DNA of 55,427 nt from JASLDZ01 sp038226305 (GTDB lineage: Bacteria; Pseudomonadota; Alphaproteobacteria; Caulobacterales; Caulobacteraceae). Positions 1 to 7,144 of this stretch are shown piece by piece. A program made the translations under genes and the position numbers. The first letter of the stretch is position 1. Each line of letters starts with the position of its first letter. The notes under the pieces are model-generated. The model did no database searches. It saw only the letters and a program-made list of their open reading frames with translations, and was not told where the DNA came from. The DNA lies in assembly GCA_038226305.1 (NCBI GenBank), contig JBBRQN010000018.1:1-55427 (forward strand), in the 5' to 3' direction.

Positions 1-305
1 ACGAGGAGGACAGCCACCTCGGCGACTTCATCGAAGACAAGAACGCCATCCTGCCCATCGACGCGGCGATCCAGTCGAACCTTCGCGAGACCACCACCCG
101 CGTCTTGGCCTCGCTCACCCCGCGGGAAGAGCGCGTGCTGCGCATGCGCTTCGGCATCGGCATGAACACCGACCACACCCTGGAGGAAGTCGGCCAGCAG
201 TTCAGCGTCACCCGCGAACGCATCCGCCAGATCGAAGCCAAGGCCCTGCGCAAACTCAAGCACCCCTCGCGCAGCCGCAAGCTCCGGAGCTTCCTCGACA
301 GCTAG
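1..305 (+). CDS. rpoD: RNA polymerase sigma-70 factor RpoD, C-terminal end (partial)
   Basis: The open frame enters from the left edge, with its first whole codon at base 3, and ends at 303-305. The 100 visible residues cover the end of region 3 and region 4 of the primary sigma factor. They show the DSHLGDFIED stretch, the LTPREERVLRMRFG helix, and the VTRERIRQIEAKALRKLKHP helix-turn-helix that reads the -35 box. The protein ends in RSFLDS, as RpoD proteins do. A TTG at 105 is internal and not the start. Region 4 is nearly identical to group 1 sigma factors rather than RpoH or ECF types, so the identity is secure although the start lies outside the window. Confidence 0.97.
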   Translation, partial: EEDSHLGDFIEDKNAILPIDAAIQSNLRETTTRVLASLTPREERVLRMRFGIGMNTDHTLEEVGQQFSVTRERIRQIEAKALRKLKHPSRSRKLRSFLDS

Positions 306-312
306 GGATCAT

Positions 313-343
313 CCCACTTCCCGCTAACCCCCGCGGAAGTGGG
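313..343 (+). terminator. Hairpin terminator after rpoD
   Basis: A perfect 9-bp inverted repeat (CCCACTTCC at 313-321, GGAAGTGGG at 335-343) with a 13-base loop begins 8 bases after the rpoD stop codon. It is followed by a short T run at 346-348. The T tract is weak, but the placement and the stem fit an intrinsic terminator. Confidence 0.6.
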
Positions 344-411
344 CGTTTGCTGCCGGCCGGTGCGGGCGGAGTGTCTGTTCACGGCCGCAGACTGACCCGA
401 GCGGGCGAAAC

Positions 412-451
412 GTCCGGCGCTCAGGCACGTTTGGAAAACGGAAACGGACAC
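412..451. repeat. Degenerate copy of an intergenic inverted repeat
   Basis: This stretch contains GTCCGGCG (412-419), the small palindrome CGTTT-ggaA-AAACG (428-440) and CGGACAC (445-451). The same elements in the same order occur at 39523-39574 between murB and ddl. It lies between the convergent rpoD and LTXXQ genes. Two copies in 55 kb suggest a dispersed element; its function is unknown. Confidence 0.4.
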
Positions 452-470
452 CACAGCCGGCGCGCCAGGC

Positions 471-851
471 TCAGCGGGCGGTGTTGCTGGACTGGGCCTG
501 GGTCATGCGGTCGAAGGTGGACTGCTGGTCGGGGGTGAGAAGGGCGTAGAAGGCGTTCACGGCCTGGGCGTTGCGGTCGAAGGCCTCCATGTCGGCCTGC
601 ATCTGGGCGTGGATCAGGGCCAGGCGGCGGGGCGTGGGCAGGGTGGGCACGAGGCGGGCGGTCTGCCTCTGCTGGGCATCCTGCTTGGGGTCTGGCCCGA
701 CCTGCGCCTGAAAATCCTGCCAGGCGTGATCCTGGGCGACGGTGAGGTTCAGGGCATCGTGCAGCACCGAGCTCGGCGACTGGGCGTGGGCGGCTCCCGC
801 GAGGGCCGTGATCGCCAGGGCTGCGGGAAGGGCGAAGGCGAAGCTGCGCAC
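471..851 (-). CDS. Periplasmic LTXXQ-motif (Spy/CpxP-like) protein
   Basis: This 126-residue protein has a Sec signal peptide (residues 1-23, ending in AHA-Q). The helical body carries the LTPDQQSTFDRM segment near the C-terminus, which matches the LTXXQ motif of Spy/CpxP-type envelope stress chaperones. By family it should act in the periplasm, binding unfolded or misfolded proteins. The start is GTG at 851, chosen because AGAGGAG lies about 10 bases upstream. It is divergent from the Gly/Tyr-rich secreted protein at 1014, with a 162-base shared control region. Family assignment is fairly good; the specific role is not known. Confidence 0.75.
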   Translation of the reverse strand: MRSFAFALPAALAITALAGAAHAQSPSSVLHDALNLTVAQDHAWQDFQAQVGPDPKQDAQQRQTARLVPTLPTPRRLALIHAQMQADMEAFDRNAQAVNAFYALLTPDQQSTFDRMTQAQSSNTAR

Positions 852-1013
852 GCTGGGCTTACTCCTCTGAAACGTCAGGTCGTCTCACGCTCATCATATG
901 GCCTTGATGTGGGTGATCTTGAGGCGGGAATATATCCGCGCCACGCCGGGTGCGGACGAGGGGCTTTCGGCACCCTTCAGGTTTCAGGTCGGCGGCGGGA
1001 GATCGTTTGAGCC

Positions 1014-1712
1014 ATGACGCGCATCGCAGCCGCCTTCGCCTTGTCTGCCCTCGTTCTCGTCGCCGCCCCGGTTTCGGCGCAGGCGCAGCACCGCGACGGG
1101 GGCGGGCGTGACGGGGGAGGTCGCTCGGGCGACGGTGGGCGGGGCGGGTTCTCGGGCGGCGCGCGCTCCGAAAGCGGCAGCACCAGCGTGCGCTCGGGTG
1201 CGGGAGACGGGAACCGCAGCGGTGGCGCGCGCTCGGCCCGCTACGGCTATCGTGGAGGGTACGGCTACCGCGGGGCCTACGTCGGGGGCCTGTTCGGGCT
1301 CGGCTATGGGTTGGGCGGGGGCTATTTCGGGCCGTGGAACGACGGCTATCCGTTCTACGCCGGGTCGCCCTGGTTCTTCGACTATGGGTCGGGGGCCTAC
1401 GGCTTCGGTCGCTATGGGCCTGCGGGCTATGCGGGTGGGGCCCTGGGCGAGGGCTATCCGACCTGGCGCTATGACGCCGACGACGCCGGCCCCGGCCCCT
1501 GGGATCGCGACTATGGCACGGCCTACCCGGCGGCCCGGGTCGGCGCGGGGTCTGGCAGGGCGGGAACAGGAACGGCCTGCGGCCAGTGGGTGTGGAACGC
1601 CGGCCCCGGTCGCTATGACTGGGCCCCCGGTGCCTGCCTCCCGCAGGGCTCCGCCGAGCCGCCTCCCGGCCCCGTCACGCCGGTCGAGGGCGGCTTGCGA
1701 CTGCCGGGCTGA
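1014..1712 (+). CDS. Gly/Tyr-rich secreted protein of unknown function
   Basis: This 232-residue protein begins with a clear signal peptide (cleavage near VSAQAQ, about residue 24). The mature part is low complexity. Residues 25-70 are rich in Gly, Arg, Asp and Ser. Residues 75-165 carry repeated YGYRG, GYFG and GYG units. The C-terminal part (about 188-215) looks more ordered, with one pair of Cys residues around CGQWVWN and YDWAPGAC, which may form a disulfide. I do not recognise a named family. Composition suggests a surface or matrix-like envelope protein. ATG at 1014 is the only sensible start given the signal peptide. Confidence 0.65.
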   Translation: MTRIAAAFALSALVLVAAPVSAQAQHRDGGGRDGGGRSGDGGRGGFSGGARSESGSTSVRSGAGDGNRSGGARSARYGYRGGYGYRGAYVGGLFGLGYGLGGGYFGPWNDGYPFYAGSPWFFDYGSGAYGFGRYGPAGYAGGALGEGYPTWRYDADDAGPGPWDRDYGTAYPAARVGAGSGRAGTGTACGQWVWNAGPGRYDWAPGACLPQGSAEPPPGPVTPVEGGLRLPG

Positions 1713-1725
1713 GGACGAGGGGCGG

Positions 1726-1902
1726 GTGGGGCGAAAGCACGTTAACAAGGGGATCGCGCCCGACAAGGCCGACCTGCCCTCAAAGGTCTGCGCGGCTTGC
1801 GCCCGGCCCTTCGCCTGGCGAAAGAAGTGGGCGCGCGACTGGGAAAGCGTACGCTACTGCTCCGATGCCTGCCGCTCGAAGACGGGGTCTGCCAAGGCTT
1901 GA
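1726..1902 (+). CDS. DUF2256 small zinc-ribbon-like protein
   Basis: This 58-residue protein starts at GTG 1726, with GAGGAC (1711-1716) as a likely ribosome site. The sequence KADLPSK-VCAAC-RPFAWRKKWARDW-YCSDAC matches the DUF2256 family: a CxxC and a CxxxC pair around a very basic, Trp-rich stretch, typical of a one-zinc ribbon. The family is small, widespread and uncharacterised. The gene lies 13 bases after the Gly/Tyr-rich protein and 55 bases before the flippase, with no evident functional link to either. The longer frame upstream is only an absence of stops in GC-rich DNA. Confidence 0.8.
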   Translation: MGRKHVNKGIAPDKADLPSKVCAACARPFAWRKKWARDWESVRYCSDACRSKTGSAKA

Positions 1903-1957
1903 GGCCGGGCGCCCCCGCCGCCATAAGGCGAGCCTCCTCCAACGGATCTGACGCCCC

Positions 1958-3451
1958 ATGCTGGCCCGGTCGGCCCTGATCTACGCGCCGGCGATCATCC
2001 TGCCCCGTCTGGCGTCTTTCGCCGTGGTGCTGATGCTCACCCACAGCCTGCCCGCGGCGGAGTTCGGCTTCTACGCCCTCGTGGTGCTGATCGGAGAGAT
2101 GCTGGACACCGGCTCCTCCAACTGGATCCGCTTCACCATGCTGCGGCTGGACATCGGGGAGCCCGGCGGCTGGCGAAAGAGCTTCCGGCGCTCCTACGTG
2201 CTGACGGCCTGCGCGGTGGGGATCAGCGCCCTGGTGGCGCTCGCGGTCGCCTGGCCCATGGCCCAGTCGAGGGGTTTGGCCTTCGCCCTGGCCCTCGTGA
2301 TGTACATCGCCGCCAACAGCCTGAGCCGCATCGGGCTGACGGCCCTGCAGATGCGCGAACGCCGGGCGATCTACAGCCTGCTCGAGGTTTCGCGTTCGCT
2401 GGTGGTTTTGGCGGTTGCGGCGCTGGCGGTGCATCTGGGCGCGCGCTCGTTCCTGCCGCTGGTGGCTGTGACCTCCGGGGTCACCTTCGGGTTCGGCCTC
2501 CTGAACGTGGCGGCGAGCCGGTTCCACATGCCGGCTGATACGGCGGAGGCCACCGGCTACGCGGCACGGCTGCGCTACGGGGCGTCGCTGATCGTCCTGG
2601 GAGTGTTCACCTATGCGGCGCTGGGGTCCGACAGGATCCTGCTCAAGCTCCTGTCGGGGCCGGCGGCCGTGGGTGTCTATGCGGCGGCCTATGTGCTGGG
2701 TCGCCTGCCCATCGACATCGTCACCGCGGCCCTGAACCAGGGGGCCTTCCCGGAGCTGATCAAACGCTACGATCGCGACGGGGCAGGGGCCGCAAAGGGC
2801 TTTCTGGAGACGACGTGGCAGCTGCACTCCCTGCTGACGCTGGGCACCTTCGCCATGCTGTGCGGGCTGAACTCGGCGCTGGTCACGGCGCTTCTGCCGG
2901 GTGCCTATGTGGCGACGGCCAAGACGCTCCTGCCCATCATCGCGGCGGCCAGCCTTCTGCAGAACATCAAGATCGGCGTGATCGACAACATCTTCCACGT
3001 GATGCGCCGCAACTGGCAGCAGCTCAGCTCCTACTACCCCGCCGTGATAGGTGCGATCCTGGCGGGGCTGCTGGCGATCCCGCGCTTCGGAGCCGCAGGC
3101 GCGGCGCTGTCGGCCTTGGTCGGCATGGGCGCGGGGCTGGCGGGCAGCGTGCTCCTCACCCGGCGGATGATCGCGTTTCAGGCGCTGGACGGCGAACTCC
3201 TCAAGGCGGTGGGCGCGGCGCTGTGCGCGTTTGTGGCGGCTTCGGGAGCATCCTGGGCGGCACGTAGCCAGCCGCCGATGGTGGCCCTCGTGGTGGGCTT
3301 CGTCGCAGGCGCGGGGGCCTGGGGTGCGGCGGTGCTGATCATGCGGCCCGCAGCCGCGAGGGGGCCGATGCAGGCTGTGCTGGGGCGCTTGCGACCTGGG
3401 GAAACTGCGAAGCGCGAGGATGCCCGCGACGCCGAGGGGGTCGCGCTGTGA
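1958..3451 (+). CDS. Polysaccharide/lipid-linked flippase of the MOP superfamily
   Basis: This 497-residue integral membrane protein has about 12 to 14 hydrophobic segments spread over its length. Examples are residues 8-27, 34-48, 88-104, 213-230, 298-322, 363-381 and 428-470. The N-terminal pattern and the short positively charged loops resemble the polysaccharide biosynthesis (Wzx/RfbX-like) branch of the MOP superfamily, which flips polyprenyl-linked glycans across the inner membrane. No glycosyltransferases lie next to it, so its substrate cannot be inferred. ATG 1958 begins directly with the first membrane helix. The stop overlaps an upstream in-frame extension of thyA, but the chosen thyA start lies 119 bases further on. 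Confidence 0.75.
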   Translation: MLARSALIYAPAIILPRLASFAVVLMLTHSLPAAEFGFYALVVLIGEMLDTGSSNWIRFTMLRLDIGEPGGWRKSFRRSYVLTACAVGISALVALAVAWPMAQSRGLAFALALVMYIAANSLSRIGLTALQMRERRAIYSLLEVSRSLVVLAVAALAVHLGARSFLPLVAVTSGVTFGFGLLNVAASRFHMPADTAEATGYAARLRYGASLIVLGVFTYAALGSDRILLKLLSGPAAVGVYAAAYVLGRLPIDIVTAALNQGAFPELIKRYDRDGAGAAKGFLETTWQLHSLLTLGTFAMLCGLNSALVTALLPGAYVATAKTLLPIIAAASLLQNIKIGVIDNIFHVMRRNWQQLSSYYPAVIGAILAGLLAIPRFGAAGAALSALVGMGAGLAGSVLLTRRMIAFQALDGELLKAVGAALCAFVAASGASWAARSQPPMVALVVGFVAGAGAWGAAVLIMRPAAARGPMQAVLGRLRPGETAKREDARDAEGVAL

Positions 3452-3570
3452 AGGCCGATGAGGCCGCGCCTGAAGCCTCGCGGCTGGGGACAACCGCCAG
3501 TCAGCCTTCAGTCCGCGCTGATCCGCCTGCGAATCGGAGCACGGTCAGCTTCGGATCGGAGCCAGTAAAC

Positions 3571-4434
3571 ATGTCGATCAGTGCGCTTCGCCACGATCCC
3601 GCGGCGGCTGTCACCCCCGGGATCGAGCAGCCCTACCTCGATCTCCTCGCCGAGGTTCTGGCGACGGGGGATCGGCGGGAGGATCGCACGGGCGTGGGCA
3701 CGCTCGGCGTGTTCGGCCGCCAGCTGCGCTTTGACCTCTCGCGGGGCTTTCCGCTGCTCACCACCAAGCGGGTTCACTTCCGGTCGGTGGTGGTCGAGCT
3801 CCTGTGGTTCCTGCAGGGCTCCACGAATGTGCGCTGGCTGCAGGCGAACGGCTGTTCCATCTGGGATGAGTGGGCCGATGCGCAGGGCGAGCTGGGCCCC
3901 GTCTATGGCAAGCAGTGGCGCTCGTGGGCCACGCCGGGTGGCATGGTCATCGATCAGATCGCCAAGCTCGTGGAGGGCCTGCGCAGCAACCCCTACGGAC
4001 GCCGGCACATCGTCTCGGCATGGAACCCGGCGGATGTGGACGACATGGCCCTTCCGCCCTGCCACTGCCTGTTCCAGTTCCACGTGGCGCCCGGCAAGGG
4101 CGGAGCCCCGGGGCGGCTCTCGTGCCAGCTCTACCAGCGCAGCGCAGACATCTTCCTGGGCGTGCCGTTCAACATCGCCAGCTATGCGCTACTCACCCAC
4201 ATGGTGGCGCAGGTGACAGGGCTGGAGGTCGGTGAGTTCGTGCATACCCTGGGGGATGCGCATGTCTACCTGAACCACATCGAGCAGGCGGAGCTGCAGC
4301 TTTCGCGCAGCCCCACGCCTTCGCCGCAGCTCGTGATGACGCCGCGGCCCATGCTGGAAGCCTTCGAGATCGGAGACTTCGCCCTGGAAGGCTACGCCCC
4401 GCACGCCCGCATCCCAGCCCCGGTGGCGGTTTGA
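3571..4434 (+). CDS. thyA: Thymidylate synthase ThyA
   Basis: ThyA methylates dUMP to dTMP with methylene-tetrahydrofolate. The 287-residue protein shows the DRTGVGTLGVFG phosphate-binding arginine segment (39-49), the LWFLQGSTNVRWL helix, and the PPCHCLFQF active site with nucleophile Cys164. Also visible are the SCQLYQRSADIFLGVPFN dUMP-binding block (184-201) and the GDAHVYLNH block (228-236). ATG 3571 is preferred over the in-frame ATG-less extension to 3448, because GGAG sits at 3558-3561 and family proteins start just before this point. The stop codon overlaps the folA start, pairing dTMP synthesis with dihydrofolate recycling. Confidence 0.96.
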   Translation: MSISALRHDPAAAVTPGIEQPYLDLLAEVLATGDRREDRTGVGTLGVFGRQLRFDLSRGFPLLTTKRVHFRSVVVELLWFLQGSTNVRWLQANGCSIWDEWADAQGELGPVYGKQWRSWATPGGMVIDQIAKLVEGLRSNPYGRRHIVSAWNPADVDDMALPPCHCLFQFHVAPGKGGAPGRLSCQLYQRSADIFLGVPFNIASYALLTHMVAQVTGLEVGEFVHTLGDAHVYLNHIEQAELQLSRSPTPSPQLVMTPRPMLEAFEIGDFALEGYAPHARIPAPVAV

Positions 4435-4961
4435 CCTCAGCCTACAGGCGCGGCCCCACCCTCGCGATCGTGGTGGCGAGGGCGCGCAATGGCGTGATCG
4501 GGCGAGCGGGCACTCTGCCCTGGCGGCTGAAGTCGGACCTGGCGCTCTTCAAGGCCAACACGCTGGGCAAGCCCGTGATCATGGGGCGCAACACTTGGCG
4601 CAGCCTGCCCAGCCGACCTTTGCCCGGGCGCACCAACATCGTGCTCACCCGCGACGGCTCGTTCGAGCCCGATCGGGCCGTGCGCTCCGAGCGGTTCGAC
4701 GAGGCCGTCTCCATCGGCCGTGAACAGGCGCAGGAGGACGGGGTCGACGAGGTCTGCGTCATCGGCGGCGCCTCCCTGTTCGCCCTCGCCCTGCCCAAGG
4801 TGCACCGCATATACCTGACCGACGTGGATGCCGACGTGGAGGGCGACGTGACGATGCCGCCCTTCGATGAAAGCGCCTTCGACGAGGTGAGCCGGCAGGA
4901 CTTCCCTAAGGGCCCCGACGACGACTACCCTTTCACCTACCGGATACTGGAGCGGGCCTGA
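4431..4961 (+). CDS. folA: Dihydrofolate reductase FolA
   Basis: This 176-residue enzyme regenerates tetrahydrofolate from the dihydrofolate made by ThyA. Visible motifs are NGVIGRAGTLPWRLKSDLALFK (the substrate loop; its Asp follows Lys-Ser), KPVIMGRNTWRSLP (NADPH and folate contacts), PGRTNIVLTRD, and VCVIGGASLFALAL (the GG loop). The start is a TTG at 4431, which overlaps the thyA stop (TTGA), so translation is probably coupled. The next in-frame starts are GTGs inside the first beta strand and would damage the fold. Length agrees with bacterial DHFR. Confidence 0.94.
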   Translation: MTSAYRRGPTLAIVVARARNGVIGRAGTLPWRLKSDLALFKANTLGKPVIMGRNTWRSLPSRPLPGRTNIVLTRDGSFEPDRAVRSERFDEAVSIGREQAQEDGVDEVCVIGGASLFALALPKVHRIYLTDVDADVEGDVTMPPFDESAFDEVSRQDFPKGPDDDYPFTYRILERA

Positions 4962-4990
4962 GACCTGCGAGGCCGGTGGGAACGCCGCCG

Positions 4991-5908
4991 ATGGATCTAC
5001 ATCTCGAAACCGTCGCCACCGGCCTGCGCTTCCCCGAAGGCCCCGTTTGGATGGCCGACGGCTCGATCCTTCTGGTGGAGATCGAACGCGGCACGCTCAC
5101 CACCGTCACGCCGGACGGAAAGCTGGAGGTGGCCTGCGCCATCGGTGGCGGCCCTAACGGGCTGGCCGTGGGGCCGGGCGGTGCGGTCTATGTCTGCAAC
5201 AACAACGGCCGCTTCATCTATCACGAACGCGACGGCCTCCTGATCCCCGGCCACGCCCCGCCAGACCATCAGGGGGGCATGATCCAGCGGGTGGATATGC
5301 AGACCGGGGCTGTGGAGACGCTCTATGAGGCGTGCGACGGCAAGCGGCTCTATGCGCCCAACGACATCGTGTTCGATCGGTCGGGCAACATGTGGTTCAC
5401 CGACCACGGCTGGGCGAACGGGGAGGGCACCAAGTTCGGCGGCGTCTACTTCGCCAAATCGGACGGTTCCAAGATCGTGAAGGTGGCGACCCTGCCCACC
5501 CCCAACGGTATCGGCCTGTCGCCGGACGAAGCCACGTTGCACGTGGCAGACACCATGACGGGGCGGCTCTACGCCTTCGACATCACCGGCGAGGGCGAGG
5601 TGGCCCCCGGTTTCATGCCCGGCTTCGACGGTCGGGTAGTGGCCACAATGCCCGGCTTCCAGCTGTTCGACAGCCTGGCGGTCGAGGCCGACGGGCGGGT
5701 CTGCGTCGCCACGATACTCAACGGCGGGATCACGGCGATCACCGCAGACGGCGCGCACGAGCACTACCCGGTGCCCGACCTGATCGTGACCAACATCTGC
5801 TTCGGCGGGGCCGACCGGCGAGACGCGTGGATCACCGCCTCGGCCACCGGCACCCTCTACAAGACCCGCTGGCCCCGGCCGGGGCTGAAGCTGAATTTCG
5901 CCGACTGA
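4991..5908 (+). CDS. SMP-30/gluconolactonase-like beta-propeller protein
   Basis: This 305-residue protein fits the SMP-30/gluconolactonase/LRE family of metal-dependent lactonases. Signs are the GLRFPEGPVW opening (about 12-21), GPNGLAVGPGGAVYVCNN, the YAPNDIVFDRSGNMWFTDHGW block carrying the metal-binding Asn-Asp (about 119-139), and PTPNGIGLSPDEATLHVADTMTGRLYAF (about 166-193). There is no signal peptide, so it should be cytoplasmic. ATG 4991 is chosen over GTG 4976 because it starts right before the conserved region. It lies 29 bases after folA with no evident pathway link. The substrate is not predictable. Confidence 0.82.
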   Translation: MDLHLETVATGLRFPEGPVWMADGSILLVEIERGTLTTVTPDGKLEVACAIGGGPNGLAVGPGGAVYVCNNNGRFIYHERDGLLIPGHAPPDHQGGMIQRVDMQTGAVETLYEACDGKRLYAPNDIVFDRSGNMWFTDHGWANGEGTKFGGVYFAKSDGSKIVKVATLPTPNGIGLSPDEATLHVADTMTGRLYAFDITGEGEVAPGFMPGFDGRVVATMPGFQLFDSLAVEADGRVCVATILNGGITAITADGAHEHYPVPDLIVTNICFGGADRRDAWITASATGTLYKTRWPRPGLKLNFAD

Positions 5909-5916
5909 GCTCGGTA

Positions 5917-5940
5917 ACCTCTCCCGCGTGCGGGAGAGGT
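5917..5940. terminator. Strong bidirectional hairpin between convergent genes
   Basis: A perfect 10-bp stem (ACCTCTCCCG at 5917-5926, CGGGAGAGGT at 5931-5940) closes a 4-base loop between the convergent SMP-30 and OYE genes. There is no T tract on either side. A related stem with the same ACCTCTCC core follows murB at 39361-39388, so it may be both terminator and dispersed repeat. Confidence 0.6.
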
Positions 5941-5947
5941 GCTCCGG

Positions 5948-7060
5948 CTAGACCAGAACGCCGAGGTCTTCGCGCTTGAAGTCGAGGAGTTCGGAGTCGC
6001 GGTCTCCGTGGACCTTCTTCACCCAGTCGGGATCGGAGATCAGGGCGCGGCCCACGGCCACGAGGTCGAACTCCTCCTTGTCGAGGCGCTTGATCAGGCC
6101 ATCGAGGCTGGCGGGCTGTGAGCCTTCGCCGCCGAAGGCCGCGATGAACTCGCCCGACAGGCCCACAGAGCCCACGGTGATGGAGGGCTTGCCCGTCAGC
6201 TTCTTGGCCCAGCCTGCGAAGTTGAGCCCCTCCTCACCGTCGACGTCGGTGAACTCGGCCTCCCAGAAGCGGCGCTGCGAGCAGTGGAAGATATCCACGC
6301 CGGCTTCCGAGAGGGGCACCAGCCAGTCGGTCATCTCGGCCGGGGTGTGGGCCAGCTTCACGTTGTAATCCTGTTGCTTCCACTGGCTGAGCCGCAGGAT
6401 CACCACAGCTTCCGGCCCGGCACCGGCGCGCACGGCCTTCACCACCTCGGCGGCGAAGGTCGAACGCTCCTTCAGGGACTTGCCGCCCCAGCGGTCGGTG
6501 CGGGCGTTGGTGCCATCCCACATGAACTGGTCGAGCAGATAGCCGTGCGCCCCGTGGATCTCGATGGAGTCGAAGCCCAGGCGCACCGCGTCGGCGGCGG
6601 CGCGGCGATAGGCGCCCAGCGCGTCCTCGATGTCGGCGTCGCTCATGGGTTCGGTGAAGGGGGCCTTGCCGGGGGACGAGAGGCCCGAGGGGCTATCGAC
6701 GGGGTGGGGCTTCCACTCGGTGCGGGGGTTCTTGGCGGCGCCCACGTGCCAGAGCTGCGGAGCGATCTTGCCGCCCTCGCCATGCACCTTTTTCACGACC
6801 TCGCCCCAGCCGGCCAGCGCCTCTTCGCCGAAGAAGTTGGGCACGCTGGGGTCGTTCAGGGCGGCGGGGCGCTCGATGCCCGTGCCCTCGGTCACGATCA
6901 GGCCCACATCGCCCGCGGCGCGCTTGCGATAGTACTCGGCAACGTCGGGGCCGGGGATGTGGCCGGGGGAGAACGAGCGCGTCATGGGGGCCATGACGAT
7001 GCGGTTTTTCAGCTTCATGCCCTTGTGGGTGAAGGGGGCGAACAGGGATTCGGCGGCCAT
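5948..7060 (-). CDS. NADH:flavin oxidoreductase of the Old Yellow Enzyme family
   Basis: This 370-residue TIM-barrel flavoenzyme should bind FMN and reduce activated C=C bonds with NAD(P)H. Key blocks are LKNRIVMAPMTRSF (17-30), LWHVGAA (103-109), SIEIHGAHGYLLDQFM with the paired substrate-binding His169/His172, and RTDRWGG (188-193). The C-terminal phosphate-binding part includes FDLVAVGRALISDPDWV. An in-frame start exists at 7120, but ATG 7060 has GGAGAG just upstream and matches family N-termini. It lies 84 bases downstream of mrp on the same strand. The natural substrate is unknown. Confidence 0.9.
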   Translation of the reverse strand: MAAESLFAPFTHKGMKLKNRIVMAPMTRSFSPGHIPGPDVAEYYRKRAAGDVGLIVTEGTGIERPAALNDPSVPNFFGEEALAGWGEVVKKVHGEGGKIAPQLWHVGAAKNPRTEWKPHPVDSPSGLSSPGKAPFTEPMSDADIEDALGAYRRAAADAVRLGFDSIEIHGAHGYLLDQFMWDGTNARTDRWGGKSLKERSTFAAEVVKAVRAGAGPEAVVILRLSQWKQQDYNVKLAHTPAEMTDWLVPLSEAGVDIFHCSQRRFWEAEFTDVDGEEGLNFAGWAKKLTGKPSITVGSVGLSGEFIAAFGGEGSQPASLDGLIKRLDKEEFDLVAVGRALISDPDWVKKVHGDRDSELLDFKREDLGVLV

Positions 7061-7144
7061 CGGGCTCTCCGGAGGGGGATCGTTGCAGGCGCGTTTAGGC
7101 TGGGCCGTGCGCCCCGCCAAGATCAGTAACTCTGAAAGTTGCCG

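Noticed and set aside
1742..3493. 583-codon minus-strand frame across the flippase gene
   Set aside because: The plus-strand product has coherent membrane helices; the minus-strand one is a charged, His/Gln-rich shadow with no domain.
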